Shown here one piece after another: positions 29,617-39,208 of a stretch of DNA of 64,000 nucleotides. The first letter of the stretch is position 1. Each line of letters starts with the position of its first letter. Location: the NCBI GenBank assembly GCA_943788875.1, contig CALSSA010000006.1, positions 1-64,000 of the forward strand. The letters are read 5' to 3'. The notes beneath the pieces were generated by a model that was not told the DNA's origin, made no database searches, and saw only the letters and a program-made list of their open reading frames with translations. This stretch comes from an uncultured Pseudomonadales bacterium (GTDB lineage: Bacteria > Pseudomonadota > Gammaproteobacteria > Pseudomonadales > Porticoccaceae). A program made the translations under genes and the position numbers.

Positions 29617-30733
29617 AAGCCAATAGACCCTTGTATATTTTCAGTAATTTCTGCTCTTCATTTACCCAGTTGTATCTTTCCTTCCACAGCTAGCCGTCCA
29701 TTTTCACCCATTTTTTTTGCTTCTTCAGGATGATCAATTAAATACTGGACCGCCTCACCAATTGCTTTTGGATCGAGCGGATCAACACAAAGTCCACATT
29801 GCGCACTTTCTACAATCTCATTCAATATGGGGAAGTTTGAAGCAATAACAGGAATACCTGCTGCCATGTATTCGAACATTTTCACAGGAAGAGCATCAAG
29901 ATAGTTAATGGCAGGATGAAGAGTTACTAACCCTACTTTTGACCTTGTCAAGACATCATTAACTTGATGACGATTCAGAAAACCGAGCTCATTCACTTTC
30001 GACCAGGCCGGGTGACTTTTAACCTTTCTCTCTACCGCCTTTTCACTAAACTGACCGGCTAAATTTAAGCGCACCCCTTGCGTATATTTCAACGCACCTA
30101 CAATTTCCTCAGCTCCACGAATTCTAGCAATACCACCCACATAGGCCACTTCATTTTGTTTTTTCGCCCACTCACTAGTATTAGAGAACTCATCCAATAA
30201 TGGAAAGTTATTAACATCTACAGTGTTACGGTTTATCCGCAGGAATTTATCACGAATATAAGGCGTCGCCGTAATAATCGCATCAAAATTCCGGCACGCC
30301 CAACGTTCATACAATGTACATAGTTTTGATAGTGCAAAGCGAGTAGGTTTACTTAAATAAGGTTTACCCAAAATTTGTTTAGGTAAATCCTCATGCGCAT
30401 CAAAAATTACGACCTTTAACCTAGCTTTTTTAACATAATGCCAATAGGTATCAATTCTGGGTCATGTAAATGGTAGACATCTGCATCTAGATCTCTCGCT
30501 TTATTAAAAACACAACGAACCGTTGTTGTCATCCGCGACAAACGCCCACGGGGCTTAGCACCAACATCAAAGATTGACAATTCGTTTATTACTTCATCAC
30601 CCAAACCATCAGCAATGACCAGAGAAACAACATAGCCAAGTTCTGCGAGGGATGAACACATTTTAATAAAAATGCGGGTGTCATAGCGTGGGTGAGCGGA
30701 ACTAAGGTGCACAATAGATTTAGACGATATCAC
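29615..30733 (-). pseudogene. Family 4 glycosyltransferase, two compensating frameshifts
   Basis: A GT-B fold enzyme of about 372 residues. The N-terminal half (IVHLSSAHPRYDTRIFIKMC, DVYHLHDPELIPIGIMLKK) breaks at an A6 run (T run 30426-30431), where one more A restores VVIFDAHEDLPKQILGKPYL. The C-terminal domain has VAYVGGIARIRGAEEI, LPVKMFEYMAAGIPVIASNF and the Glu-rich nucleotide-binding segment. A second shift near 29680 restores a C-terminus ERYNWVNEEQKLLKIYKG and TGA at 29615. The start appears to be GTG, overlapping the stop of the upstream gene. Donor and acceptor cannot be deduced. Confidence 0.76.
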
Positions 30734-31848
30734 GATAAACTTTCTCTAGGACTATTTCTTGAGCTTCCCAACAAAAAAATTCGCTGGCTTTAATGACGTG
30801 TTCTACTGTTTTTCGATAATTCTGATTAATCGAGATTTCTACTGCTTGTTTAAAACTTTCTACTGAGTTTTGTCCGGTGACAGTGCCAACTTGATGGGCT
30901 CCAACTAAGCGTTTCATCTCGTACACATTGGAAACTAGCACTGGCAGCCCAGCCATCAGATATTCAAAAATCTTGTTTGGTAAACAGTACCTTATAGCCT
31001 CAAGCAAGTGTCTTCTATAAATGCAATTCCATAGTCTGCGGAACTGGTATAGTTCAATAAAACCTGAGGGGATACTGCCGGGTGAAAATAAATACTATTT
31101 GAGAGCCTAGATTTTTCCTCAATTAGATTCTTAAGTGGCCCATAGCCCATGCAAACCAATACATTTTTGTCAGAAGATACTTTCTCAAAAGCTTCAAGAA
31201 GTATTTCGATACCACGCCCCCTTACTTAAACCTCCTTGGTATAAAAAATATATTTTGATCATTTCTAATCCCGAACATTTCACGAAAAATATTATATTTT
31301 GCAATGCTCTGGTAAGGAGGGCAGTTCAAAACCAAAGCCGGTTTGGGTATGTTATAAAGCCGCACATATTCATCTGCAATAGACTCACTCACCGTAATCA
31401 CTTGATCGCAAAATCGTATTAAAAACCCCTCTAGAATTTTTATTATTTTTTTTTCGAAGCCTTTAAGGCCATTAATCTCAGTTTCATACTCATGACAGTC
31501 ATAAACAACCTTTACATCTTTCCCGAACAGTTTGATGAGCATGCCGACTGGCAGAGTATTAAGGTCATTACAATGAATAATATCAGCGCTTTTATACCGC
31601 CAAAAAGCCCGACACACAAACTCAAGGTATTTAAGCATTTGGATAGATTTGTACTTTGGCCACGGCCTGCTTATAAGTTTAAGTCTGTCTACGTTAACAT
31701 CTCCAACCACTTCCTTTTCAACTAGACCTTCATTGTGCATTGCAACAACTGTGACGTTGTAACCAAATTGGATCAAAGAATTTGAAGTCTTTAAGACCCG
31801 ACTATCATTTGTGAAATCGTTTAAAACAATGCTAGCGATGCTTTTCAT
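30720..31848 (-). pseudogene. Family 4 glycosyltransferase, at least three frameshifts
   Basis: From ATG 31848: KSIASIVLNDFTNDSRVLKT, DIIHCNDLNTLPVGMLIKLF and VVYDCHEYETEINGLKG are the N-terminal GT4 domain. Indels near 31250 and 31220 split the expected IFLYQGGLSKGRGIEILLEA; another near 31005 splits CLEAIRYCLPNKIFEYLMAG. The C-terminus ends EKVYRDIV and overlaps the next glycosyltransferase by 14 bases. Like its neighbours it keeps full length, so the gene may be intact in the living cell. Confidence 0.75.
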
Positions 31849-31862
31849 TATTGACAATCTCT

Positions 31863-31991
31863 TTAGGTTTTAAGCGCACGTAAATCAATCACTTCGCTAA
31901 GAAGATAGTCCATCATAATAAAAATAGACATATATCTCTTTAATACAGAAACATCTGAATCTTTGAATTTTACAGGATTTTCGTCTTTCAT
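31863..31991 (-). CDS. Small 42-codon frame between the polymerase and a glycosyltransferase
   Basis: ATG at 31991 gives KDENPVKFKDSDVSVLKRYM and a hydrophobic-acidic C-terminal helix IMMDYLLSEVIDLRALKT, stopping 15 bases before the next gene. The codons look coding, but no clear ribosome site precedes it. It may be a remnant of a larger gene lost from the 31.86-32.14 kb gap. No family recognised. Confidence 0.35.
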   Translation of the reverse strand: MKDENPVKFKDSDVSVLKRYMSIFIMMDYLLSEVIDLRALKT

Positions 31992-32144
31992 CGGTATTAA
32001 TGAGAAAAACTCCAACCAAAACAAGCCTGTTCATCAATAAGCTGGTTCCTTTATAGCTTATAAGAAAGTATTGCAACTGGGAGATTTTCCTCTACTTAAT
32101 AGCCAGGATTTTAATAGCCTTACTCGGACAAAGAAATATTAAAA

Positions 32145-33527
32145 TCATTCATGCTTTAGCTTTTTTTCGAACCTTACTGCAACAAAAAAAAGTCCCATTG
32201 CAAACCAAGCAACGGACCATGTTATAAAGACTGCGGCTGTAGCAATAAGAAATACAAAAGTTATGGTCATTAACGAATATAATAAGTATAAATTATCCGG
32301 TTTAAAACCATTTGAAAATGTAACTTTTCTAGCCGATTTAAACATTTCCATATATGACAAGCCTATATATATCGATAACAGTGTTGCACCAAAAATCCCC
32401 AGGTGCGTTAGCAATGACAGTATGAAGCTATGCACATAGGCGCCAGAATTCCCGGTCAATTCAAAAGAGACATTCATATTCCCCAAAAGTGGAGAGTCAT
32501 TAAACTGAGGTATAAAGTTACCCAGCAACTCCAGCCTCGAGCCTACGGAACTTAACTCTCCCGAACCAAAACCCATTAAGCGGGTTGATAATAGATCAAA
32601 CCCTAAGAGTTTAGAAATAGTCAAAATAAACACAAATAACAACAAAATACATATTAGTAATAAAAATGAGAACCTTCGACCGATAGTTCCCAAAACGATT
32701 TTTTTAATACTTAGGTTATGATGATTTATATAATATTTAATTTTTTTGGACCGGATCACGAATAATGTGGTGAGAAAAGTAACGCTCAATCCCAATATAG
32801 AAACCGTTGCATTATTTGACCCAATCATTTGAGCAACCACTATTGAAAGCGCGGCATTACCTATATATGTAAAGAAAAATATATATTCTAAAGACTGATA
32901 AATACCGTTATGACATTGCTGGTTTAAGGAAATTAACCGCATATAAACTGTCATATTAACCAGAAAGGAAATCGTCAAAAAATTTCCTGCTCTTTGATAA
33001 GTGCCATCAAGATCCGCTATTAGAAAGTGATCATTTTTTAATCTTACCGCTAACTCACCATACACATAACACACCGATATAAAGCTAATCGTCAAATAGA
33101 AAAAAATAGCCACTGTGGAAATTCTTAAGTATCTCTGTGACACAGAGTTATCGGCAAGAGCTAATTGGGGAAGAGCTACTTGGGTAAGTAGGATACTCAA
33201 TAATAAGCCAATAGAATAAAACAATATTATGCCCCCAGAAGTTGCTACAGTGTATCCCTTTAACTGCTCAATTGAACCTACATCAACTACTATGCGCAAT
33301 GCAAAGTAAGCGAAGAAACACACTAAAAACCCAATGGAATGCTTTACAAATATCGTGCTGGACGACGTCATTTGCAATACAACTAAAATGCAGCCTACAA
33401 AAATTGATATGGCAAGGACTGACAGGCAACTAGAACCCTCATTCAGTCCACTTATATTTGCTTTTAGGTAGAAATCAAATAGCACGAACACAATGAAACT
33501 AAGAACTAAATAGATATATTTTGTCAT
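32145..33527 (-). CDS. wzy: O-antigen/polysaccharide polymerase, Wzy type
   Basis: 460 residues with about 11-12 hydrophobic segments and one larger periplasmic loop near residues 310-370. That loop contains GSRLELLGNFIPQFNDSPLLG and the helix GAYVHSFILSLLTHLG, the pattern of the Wzy_C/O-antigen ligase superfamily. Wzy polymerises lipid-linked O-units in the periplasm. The frame is intact although most neighbours are shifted. Such proteins are too variable in sequence to predict the linkage. Very low GC content marks it as part of the transferred locus. A WaaL-like ligase is the alternative. Confidence 0.82.
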   Translation of the reverse strand: MTKYIYLVLSFIVFVLFDFYLKANISGLNEGSSCLSVLAISIFVGCILVVLQMTSSSTIFVKHSIGFLVCFFAYFALRIVVDVGSIEQLKGYTVATSGGIILFYSIGLLLSILLTQVALPQLALADNSVSQRYLRISTVAIFFYLTISFISVCYVYGELAVRLKNDHFLIADLDGTYQRAGNFLTISFLVNMTVYMRLISLNQQCHNGIYQSLEYIFFFTYIGNAALSIVVAQMIGSNNATVSILGLSVTFLTTLFVIRSKKIKYYINHHNLSIKKIVLGTIGRRFSFLLLICILLLFVFILTISKLLGFDLLSTRLMGFGSGELSSVGSRLELLGNFIPQFNDSPLLGNMNVSFELTGNSGAYVHSFILSLLTHLGIFGATLLSIYIGLSYMEMFKSARKVTFSNGFKPDNLYLLYSLMTITFVFLIATAAVFITWSVAWFAMGLFFVAVRFEKKLKHE

Positions 33528-33562
33528 TTTTTTATAATCTTTTTAAATAACACTTAATACTC

Positions 33563-33805
33563 CTAGCTCTTCACATACGGGTTATTCCGCAACAAACAAA
33601 GGTTCCAGCCATATTTCAGTCTGGGATAATGTGGCATTTCTATAAATTGAGCAGTTTCATTACCCGAATCTAACCCCGTATAAAAACCATAAATAACACT
33701 ACACTCAATTATAGTTAGAGGGCATCGCTGACAAATCGAATAATATTGCGCCAAATGTAACTCTGCAAAAAATTCAAGTACCTTGTTCATAAGTATTTGC
33801 AGCAT
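33563..33805 (-). CDS. Short frame of unknown origin downstream of the flippase remnant
   Basis: An 80-codon frame (MNKVLEFFAELHLAQYYS ... RLKYGWNLCLLRNNPYVKS) between wzy and the flippase remnant. No homology recognised; it has scattered Cys and no membrane segment. It overlaps the end of the remnant in another frame and is probably gene debris. Confidence 0.2.
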   Translation of the reverse strand: MLQILMNKVLEFFAELHLAQYYSICQRCPLTIIECSVIYGFYTGLDSGNETAQFIEMPHYPRLKYGWNLCLLRNNPYVKS

Positions 33806-34003
33806 TTAAAATGATATTGAGATACAAACTATAGATCACCACCTCGTGAATAACAAAAATTTTCAGAAACATTTCGATGTCCTGATCTTTAAAAAACATT
33901 AATGTTGTCGTCAATTTTTCAAAACGATTACCATTCCTGAATTGCATCCTATTAGCAGAGAGCGCAATGCCAGTATCATTGCCTAGATGAAAAAAAGAGA
34001 AGC
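33786..34003 (-). pseudogene. C-terminal remnant of a second Wzx flippase
   Basis: The minus strand reads RFEKLTTTLMFFKDQDIEMF, then KIFVIHEVVIYSLYLNIIL and stops at 33786. This aligns closely with the end of the intact flippase gene (LIYFKDQDIEFFLLVFVIHE, VVLYSVYLLVILA). Nucleotide similarity is also visible between 33839-33900 and 34936-34999. The open frame extends upstream to about 34003, with a stop further on. It is a paralogous C-terminal piece, with its possible N-terminal piece on the far side of the intact gene. Confidence 0.75.
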
Positions 34004-34252
34004 AAGAGTTAGCAACATGAAACGCTTTAATCTCTTAGATAGAGAAATATGCATGGCACCTAAAGCCTACTATTGTAAGATTTGTATATCGCCCTGCAGA
34101 TCCCATATGTTCAATATTACCCATCATGAAAGAGCATAAAAAAATACAGACTAAGATAAGCACTTACTAAATTAAGTTTCGTGAATGTCCTGTTAACTTG
34201 GTGGTTCATCATATTTTTTCACTAGTGAAAATACTTTTAATCTGTCTTGGGC
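34004..34252. other. Gene debris between two pseudogene pieces
   Basis: About 250 AT-rich bases. A nearly open minus-strand reading, interrupted by one stop, continues the flippase remnant upstream, but I cannot recognise it as protein. No RNA gene or hairpin seen. Confidence 0.3.
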
Positions 34253-34672
34253 TCATAGCGAACGTTTAATGTCACCAAGCCTTTTGACAAGTTCTGTAAG
34301 TAATATTTTGAAGGATTCATCTGCGAAATAGGAATTGTGCCACAACAGAGTAAAGTTTCCATTAAATTGTATGCATCGGTCCATTAACATGCAAATGCAG
34401 TCCAACCCACTGTCGAGTGGCTTCATATCCATGTACGTGCCAGAAAAGACGTAGGCATCCATCACAACAAGAGGCCTTTGCAGTAAGTTTGGTCTGCGTC
34501 TTGCCTTACAATCCCACATAGGGAACTCTTTTGAAGTCCCGAAGCGAAAGCCTGCATGATCCGCATAACCCCCGGTTGTGTGATAGATAAAACCGGCCTG
34601 ATCGACAATAGACGGTGTAACTTCACTATTCAATAAACTTTTAAAATGTGATAAATCTTGTGCAATCCTCAA
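34253..34672 (-). pseudogene. C-terminal fragment of a polysaccharide deacetylase-like protein
   Basis: The 139-codon frame contains GGYADHAGFRFGTSKEFPMW, CKARRRPNLLQRPLVVMDAY and the end motif FTLLWHNSYF, which I know from the C-terminus of larger polysaccharide deacetylase-family proteins of O-antigen loci. There is no ATG start (it opens at TTG) and the deacetylase metal-binding core (HxxxH, Asp) is absent, so at least half the gene is gone. The bases upstream to the flippase gene show no further coding signal. Confidence 0.65.
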
Positions 34673-34870
34673 AGAATAGATTTAAATTTCTCACTTGTCG
34701 GACAACCTTTTTTACTTAGCCCTCCAAATCACTCCTATCTCCTATCTCTTATCTTTTAGCCACTTAGCAGAGATATTCGCGTTACTTCAGGGTGAACCTA
34801 TTAACCCAATAACGCTGCTCAACCTCACTAAATCAAATGCCATTGTTCAACGATATACCACTGGCCGATT

Positions 34871-36145
34871 TCAAACATCTTGCTTATTGTTACGTGCAAC
34901 AGCCAAAATGACCAAGAGATACACGCTGTAAAGTACCACCTCGTGTATAACAAAAACCAGAAGAAAAAATTCGATATCCTGATCTTTAAAATAAATTAGA
35001 GTTCCGGTCAGCGTTACAAAACGGACAAGGTGCCATACGGCACCCTTTAGAACATTATGCTCAAGTGCCAACACAGAACTCAGAGGGCTTACTGCAAACC
35101 GAATTGCAACAGCTATAGAGAGTATTGACGCATAACTCCCGGCTTCAGTCCATTGCTCCCCAAACACAAAGGAAAAAATTTCTTGACCCCAAAACATTAG
35201 CGTGATCACAAAAGGGATAGAAAGAACCAGCAACAAAAAAAACATTTTCAATACAAAAGAAAAAAGAAGCTCAGGCTTTTCATTGTGCAATACGGCCACT
35301 TTTTGAAACATTACTTGTGATATTGAGCTCGATACCAATGTCATGGGCACGCTAATCACTTTGAATGTAAAACTAAACAACCCCGTAATACTTGCGCCGA
35401 AATATTTTGCGATAATAAAGACAGGCATTTGAACGGCGCTGGTGTTTAAAAGTGCCGACCAACTAGAAAACAAGGGAAACTTTCTATATTTTTTAGCGTT
35501 ACTCTTTAATTCAGAAAATGCAAAGTGTGAAAACTGAGCTGATATGGTTTTCTTACTCGCTCTCAATAGCGCAAGCACGCCGACGCCCTGGCCAAAAATA
35601 CTACCCACTATTAAACCGCTAGGGAGGCTTGCTCCATAACCAACAGCCAATTGAGCAGCGCCTCCCCCTACGCTCTGACTTACTTTACTCAGAGCTATAT
35701 TCGTATACTCTTTACCCCTATTGTTCCAATAATTAAGAGCCTGATATAGACCTGACAGGAATATACTTAGAGGCAGTAAATATAACCAATTTTTTAAACT
35801 AAGACTCCCGAGAAAACGGGCGATATCGTTGTTAAACTTTAAAACGATAATAAACGAGATCGCACTAAGTAAGGCAGCTACAACTACGGATAGCACCGTA
35901 ATACTAAATGCATCAGACTCTTTTTTAGGCAACATAATCGCAAGCTCATAGCGCCCAGTAGCAGCTATTGACAATATAGAAGCGGCTGCCGCATATAGCG
36001 CGAAAACACCGAAATCCTCAGGCGTATATATTCGAGTAAGAATGGGACTTATGGCGATAGGAATTGCCTGCGCCAGTGTGCTCCCCGTCATTAAGGTAAG
36101 TACATTCCGCCCAAACTCACTTTGAATCTTTAATTTATTCATCAT
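34871..36145 (-). CDS. wzx: O-unit flippase, Wzx/MATE-like polysaccharide transporter
   Basis: 424 residues with about 12 membrane helices over the whole length. The N-terminus has GSTLAQAIPIAISPILTRIY followed by TPEDFGVFALYAAAASIL, the standard Wzx/RfbX start. Wzx moves undecaprenyl-linked O-units across the inner membrane to Wzy. The frame is intact. It is flanked on both sides by fragments of a second flippase. Codon use is AT-rich like wzy. Confidence 0.88.
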   Translation of the reverse strand: MMNKLKIQSEFGRNVLTLMTGSTLAQAIPIAISPILTRIYTPEDFGVFALYAAAASILSIAATGRYELAIMLPKKESDAFSITVLSVVVAALLSAISFIIVLKFNNDIARFLGSLSLKNWLYLLPLSIFLSGLYQALNYWNNRGKEYTNIALSKVSQSVGGGAAQLAVGYGASLPSGLIVGSIFGQGVGVLALLRASKKTISAQFSHFAFSELKSNAKKYRKFPLFSSWSALLNTSAVQMPVFIIAKYFGASITGLFSFTFKVISVPMTLVSSSISQVMFQKVAVLHNEKPELLFSFVLKMFFLLLVLSIPFVITLMFWGQEIFSFVFGEQWTEAGSYASILSIAVAIRFAVSPLSSVLALEHNVLKGAVWHLVRFVTLTGTLIYFKDQDIEFFLLVFVIHEVVLYSVYLLVILAVARNNKQDV

Positions 36146-36149
36146 ACTA

Positions 36150-36353
36150 TCAACCCTGTGGGCAGATGCGGTTACACTGTAGGTACAATTGACGGGAGCC
36201 CAGAATACTTCGCAACAAGAGCTGGTTTATTTTGCAAAATGCATATATGGCCAATAACCCAAAACCTTCTGACGCATAAAGTCGAGTCAGCAACGACACG
36301 GACAAGATGATTAGAGCCTGTAAACCTATTATATCGCCTAAAAACGGGCTCAC
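36150..36353 (-). pseudogene. N-terminal remnant of a second Wzx flippase
   Basis: The 67-codon frame opens with a GTG and reads FLGDIIGLQALIILSVSLLT then RLYASEGFGLLAIYAF. That corresponds to the start of the neighbouring flippase (PILTRIYTPEDFGVFALYA). After about 40 residues the similarity ends and the frame closes 5 bases before the intact gene starts. With the C-terminal piece at 33.79-34.0 kb it may be the two halves of one older flippase. Confidence 0.65.
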
Positions 36354-36485
36354 CCCGAGTGAATAATTTTTTTAGAAAGGCTTTGTTCTAATAATTAAAA
36401 CATTCTGTACCCTAAAAAGTTTCGTACATAGCTTCTGGCTTGATGACTCTTAAGAACCAAATATTCGGACACTATTAATCAAAAA

Positions 36486-37610
36486 TTATTGAGTTAAGGC
36501 GGTCACTACGCGCCGCTGTGTCGTATCTGATAGATATGGATGCATTGGCAAACTGAGGACTTTCTCTGACAATCCCTCAGAGATTTCAACACCCCTACTA
36601 ACCTGGGGGTAGTGCTGGTAACCTAGCTGCTTGGAAAGAGGAATTGGGTAATACACGACGCTGGGTATTCCAGCAGCCTTAAGCTTAGCTTGGACCGCTT
36701 CTCTATTATCTAACTTGAGTGTGTACTGGGCCCATGCACTAGTGTTGCCATGCGATAATATTGGGATAGAAAATGCATCCGAGAGTAGGTTACTATAGTT
36801 TTGCGCAACCGAAGACCGCATAGATAATTCACCGGGAAATAACTTCAATTTTTCAATTAAGATAGCAGCTTGAAGCGTATCAAGTCGCGAATTCAACCCG
36901 ATGCGAACGTTGTCGTATTTTTGCGATCCCTTACCATGAAGACGGATTGAGTTAATAATCTCAGCATCCTCTTCACTACTAGTAAACACTGCACCGCCAT
37001 CTCCATAGCAACCAAATGGTTTTGCAGGAAAAAAACTAGTGGTCGTCGCATCTCCCATCGACCCAACTCTGCGTCTCTTGGAGGAAGCGCCAAAACTTTG
37101 TGCGCCGTCAAATAGCACCTTTATATTTTCAGCGTGGGCTATTTCTGTAATTGCATCAACATCAGCAGGCTGTCCAAACAGATCCACCGCAATAACTACC
37201 GCCGGGTTCAAACCTAATTCACGGCTCTCTATTATCGCTTGTTTAAAACTCTGAGGGTCTATATTGAAAGTATCTTCACGAACGTCTACAAAAAAGGGGG
37301 TCGCCCCCAACTGAGCAGGCGCCTCCGCAGTTGCAACATACGTAAATGATGGCACAAAGACAGCGTCACCTGGTCCTCACCCCAAGCCATCAAAACGAGT
37401 GTCAGTGCATCGGTGCCATTGGCACACGTAAGAGCATGCTTGGCTCCAGTAAACTTCACGAAGTTGACTCTCAAACTCTTTGACCTCAGGACCCATAATG
37501 TACTGACCATGATCAAGAACCTTTTTGATAGCCGCATCTAATTGCGGTCTAATTAGTTTTTGCTGGGCCGCCAAGTCTATAAATTGGGTAGGTGCTGAAT
37601 ATTCGCTCAT
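36486..37610 (-). pseudogene. wbpE: WbpE-type PLP aminotransferase, two compensating frameshifts
   Basis: DegT/DnrJ/EryC1 family aminotransferase of 374 codons. It starts FIDLAAQQKLIRPQLDAAIK and HGQYIMGPEVKEFE, then shifts near 37455 (expected EFTGAKHALTCANGTDALTL) and back near 37375 (PSFTYVATAEAPAQLGATPF). The PLP-lysine region is TTSFFPAKPFGCYGDGGAVF; C-terminal NSRLDTLQAAILIEKL is typical. WbpE aminates the 3-keto group of UDP-GlcNAc-3-uluronate. Its ATG overlaps the wbpD stop. All catalytic regions are present. Confidence 0.83.
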
Positions 37611-38187
37611 TAAATAATTTCCTCGAGTTTGTCATTGGAAGTAAGCCGATAGGCAGTCCCATCAATTGGACAAATCAGATCATCTCCTAGACGACCACCT
37701 GCCTTACTCATCCAGCCTATTCTCTTTGCTGGTGTCCCCACCATAAGAGCATAAGCTGGAACCTCTTTAGTGATTACAGCACCCGCCGCAATAAAGCAGT
37801 ATTCACCCAAATCATGACCACAGATAATGGTGGCATTCGCACCAATTGAAGCGCCACGCCTTACTATTGTCTTTCGGTATTCATCCTTTCGGACGATTTC
37901 TGATCGAGGATTATTTACATTAGTGAAAACACAGGATGGCCCACAAAACACGCCATCTTCCAGTGTAACCCCTTCGTATACGCTGACATTGTTCTGTATT
38001 TTGACTCGGCTCCCTACTGAAACATTTGGCCCGATGACCACGTTCTGGCCGAGAGAGCAGTCTTCACCAATATCACAATTAGACAAAATATGGCTGAAGT
38101 GCCAAACCTTAGTTCCAGAACCTATAGATACATTTTCATCCACATAGGACGATTCATGAACGAACGCATCTTGTTTATTTTACTCAT
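37610..38187 (-). pseudogene. wbpD: WbpD-type UDP-sugar N-acetyltransferase, frameshift near the start
   Basis: Left-handed beta-helix acetyltransferase that acetylates the 3-amino group of UDP-GlcNAc3NA. Hexapeptide repeats are clear ([60 protein letters not shown]). The long frame seems to begin at GTG 38143, but the family N-terminus continues upstream as [19 protein letters not shown]. An ATG at 38187, overlapping the wbpB stop (ATGA), would start it if one base were added near 38175. The true length would be about 192 residues, as in WbpD. Confidence 0.83.
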
Positions 38188-39172
38188 AGAATTGCCAACC
38201 TGACTGCTTCATTTTTACTTTCAGAAAGAGAAGCCGCAGACAGCACCTTGAGTACCCTCAGACCCTCATTGCCATCAGTCAATGGCACAGTATTCTCGCT
38301 GACGACATTTATAAAGTGCTGGCACTCGTTCTTTAAAGGCTCAGATTGTGGGACCTCCAGATACTCTACTTCAGCTTTTTCAAGGCTCGGCAGACCACCA
38401 GTAGTTTGCACAATATGACGATATAGAGCGAGTTTCTCATTCCACGGCTTGGTGTCATCGAAAACAGCCATAGCCACTCTTGACCTACCACAACCAATTT
38501 TTGCTCTTTAAATGGATGTAGCCAAGAAACTGAAATGTGCGCCTTGAGAGCCGACTTAAACTCCATATGTACTGTCGCAGTATCTGCGATATCAGGCTGA
38601 AGTATGCAAGAAGATTCTGTTCTCACTACTTCAGGCTCTTGACCAGTTAAAGACAAAATCATTGAGATATCATGTGGAGCAAAACTCCAGATCACATCCT
38701 CTTCCGAGCGAACCTTTCCAAAACTTAAGCGATTCGAATAAACATAACTCAAAGATCCCAAGCTCCCCTGACTCAACAAGCTCACGGACTGCCATAAAGA
38801 TAGGATGGTATTGAAGGAGGTGCCCAACCATTAGCTGAACACCATTTTCCTTTGCGGACGCTATCATAGCCTCTGCTTCAATCCTGTTCATAGCAAGCGG
38901 CTTTTCAACGTATACATGCTTCCCAGCATTCATCACCTCTATTGCCATAGACGCATGAAGGGGGGCAGGAACCGCAAGTACAACGCCCTCTATAGTAGGA
39001 CTGGCCAAGATTGCTGCGAAAGACAAATTACCAACGCTGTATTGTTCAGCATAAGATTGAGCCAATTGGTCATTAGGGTCGCAAACTGCTGCCAACGCAC
39101 CTAGCTCAGCGAAGTTTCGAACTAAGTTTTTCCCCAGTGGCCACATCCAATAACTGCAATATTTTTTTTCAT
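38184..39172 (-). pseudogene. wbpB: WbpB-type UDP-GlcNAcA 3-dehydrogenase, three frameshifts
   Basis: Gfo/Idh/MocA oxidoreductase. ATG 39172 gives KKNIAVIGCGHWGK, then one A is missing at an A5 run (39131-39135) before LVRNFAELGALAAVCDPN. The EKPLAMN motif with catalytic Lys is intact. Further shifts near 38757 and 38475 split SLSYVYSNRLSFGKVRSEED from the start and MAVFDDTKPWNEKLALY from the middle. WbpB oxidises C3 of UDP-GlcNAc uronate and works with WbpE. The gene overlaps wbpD at its end and follows wbpA by 36 bases. Confidence 0.82.
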
Positions 39173-39208
39173 ACAAGTCCTAAAATAGAAATAATAAGGT
39201 TAAGAAAT

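Noticed and set aside
34741-34760. Short tandem repeat of about 7 bases (CTATCTC type)
   Set aside because: Fewer than four imperfect units in non-coding DNA; no sign of a CRISPR or phase-variable tract.
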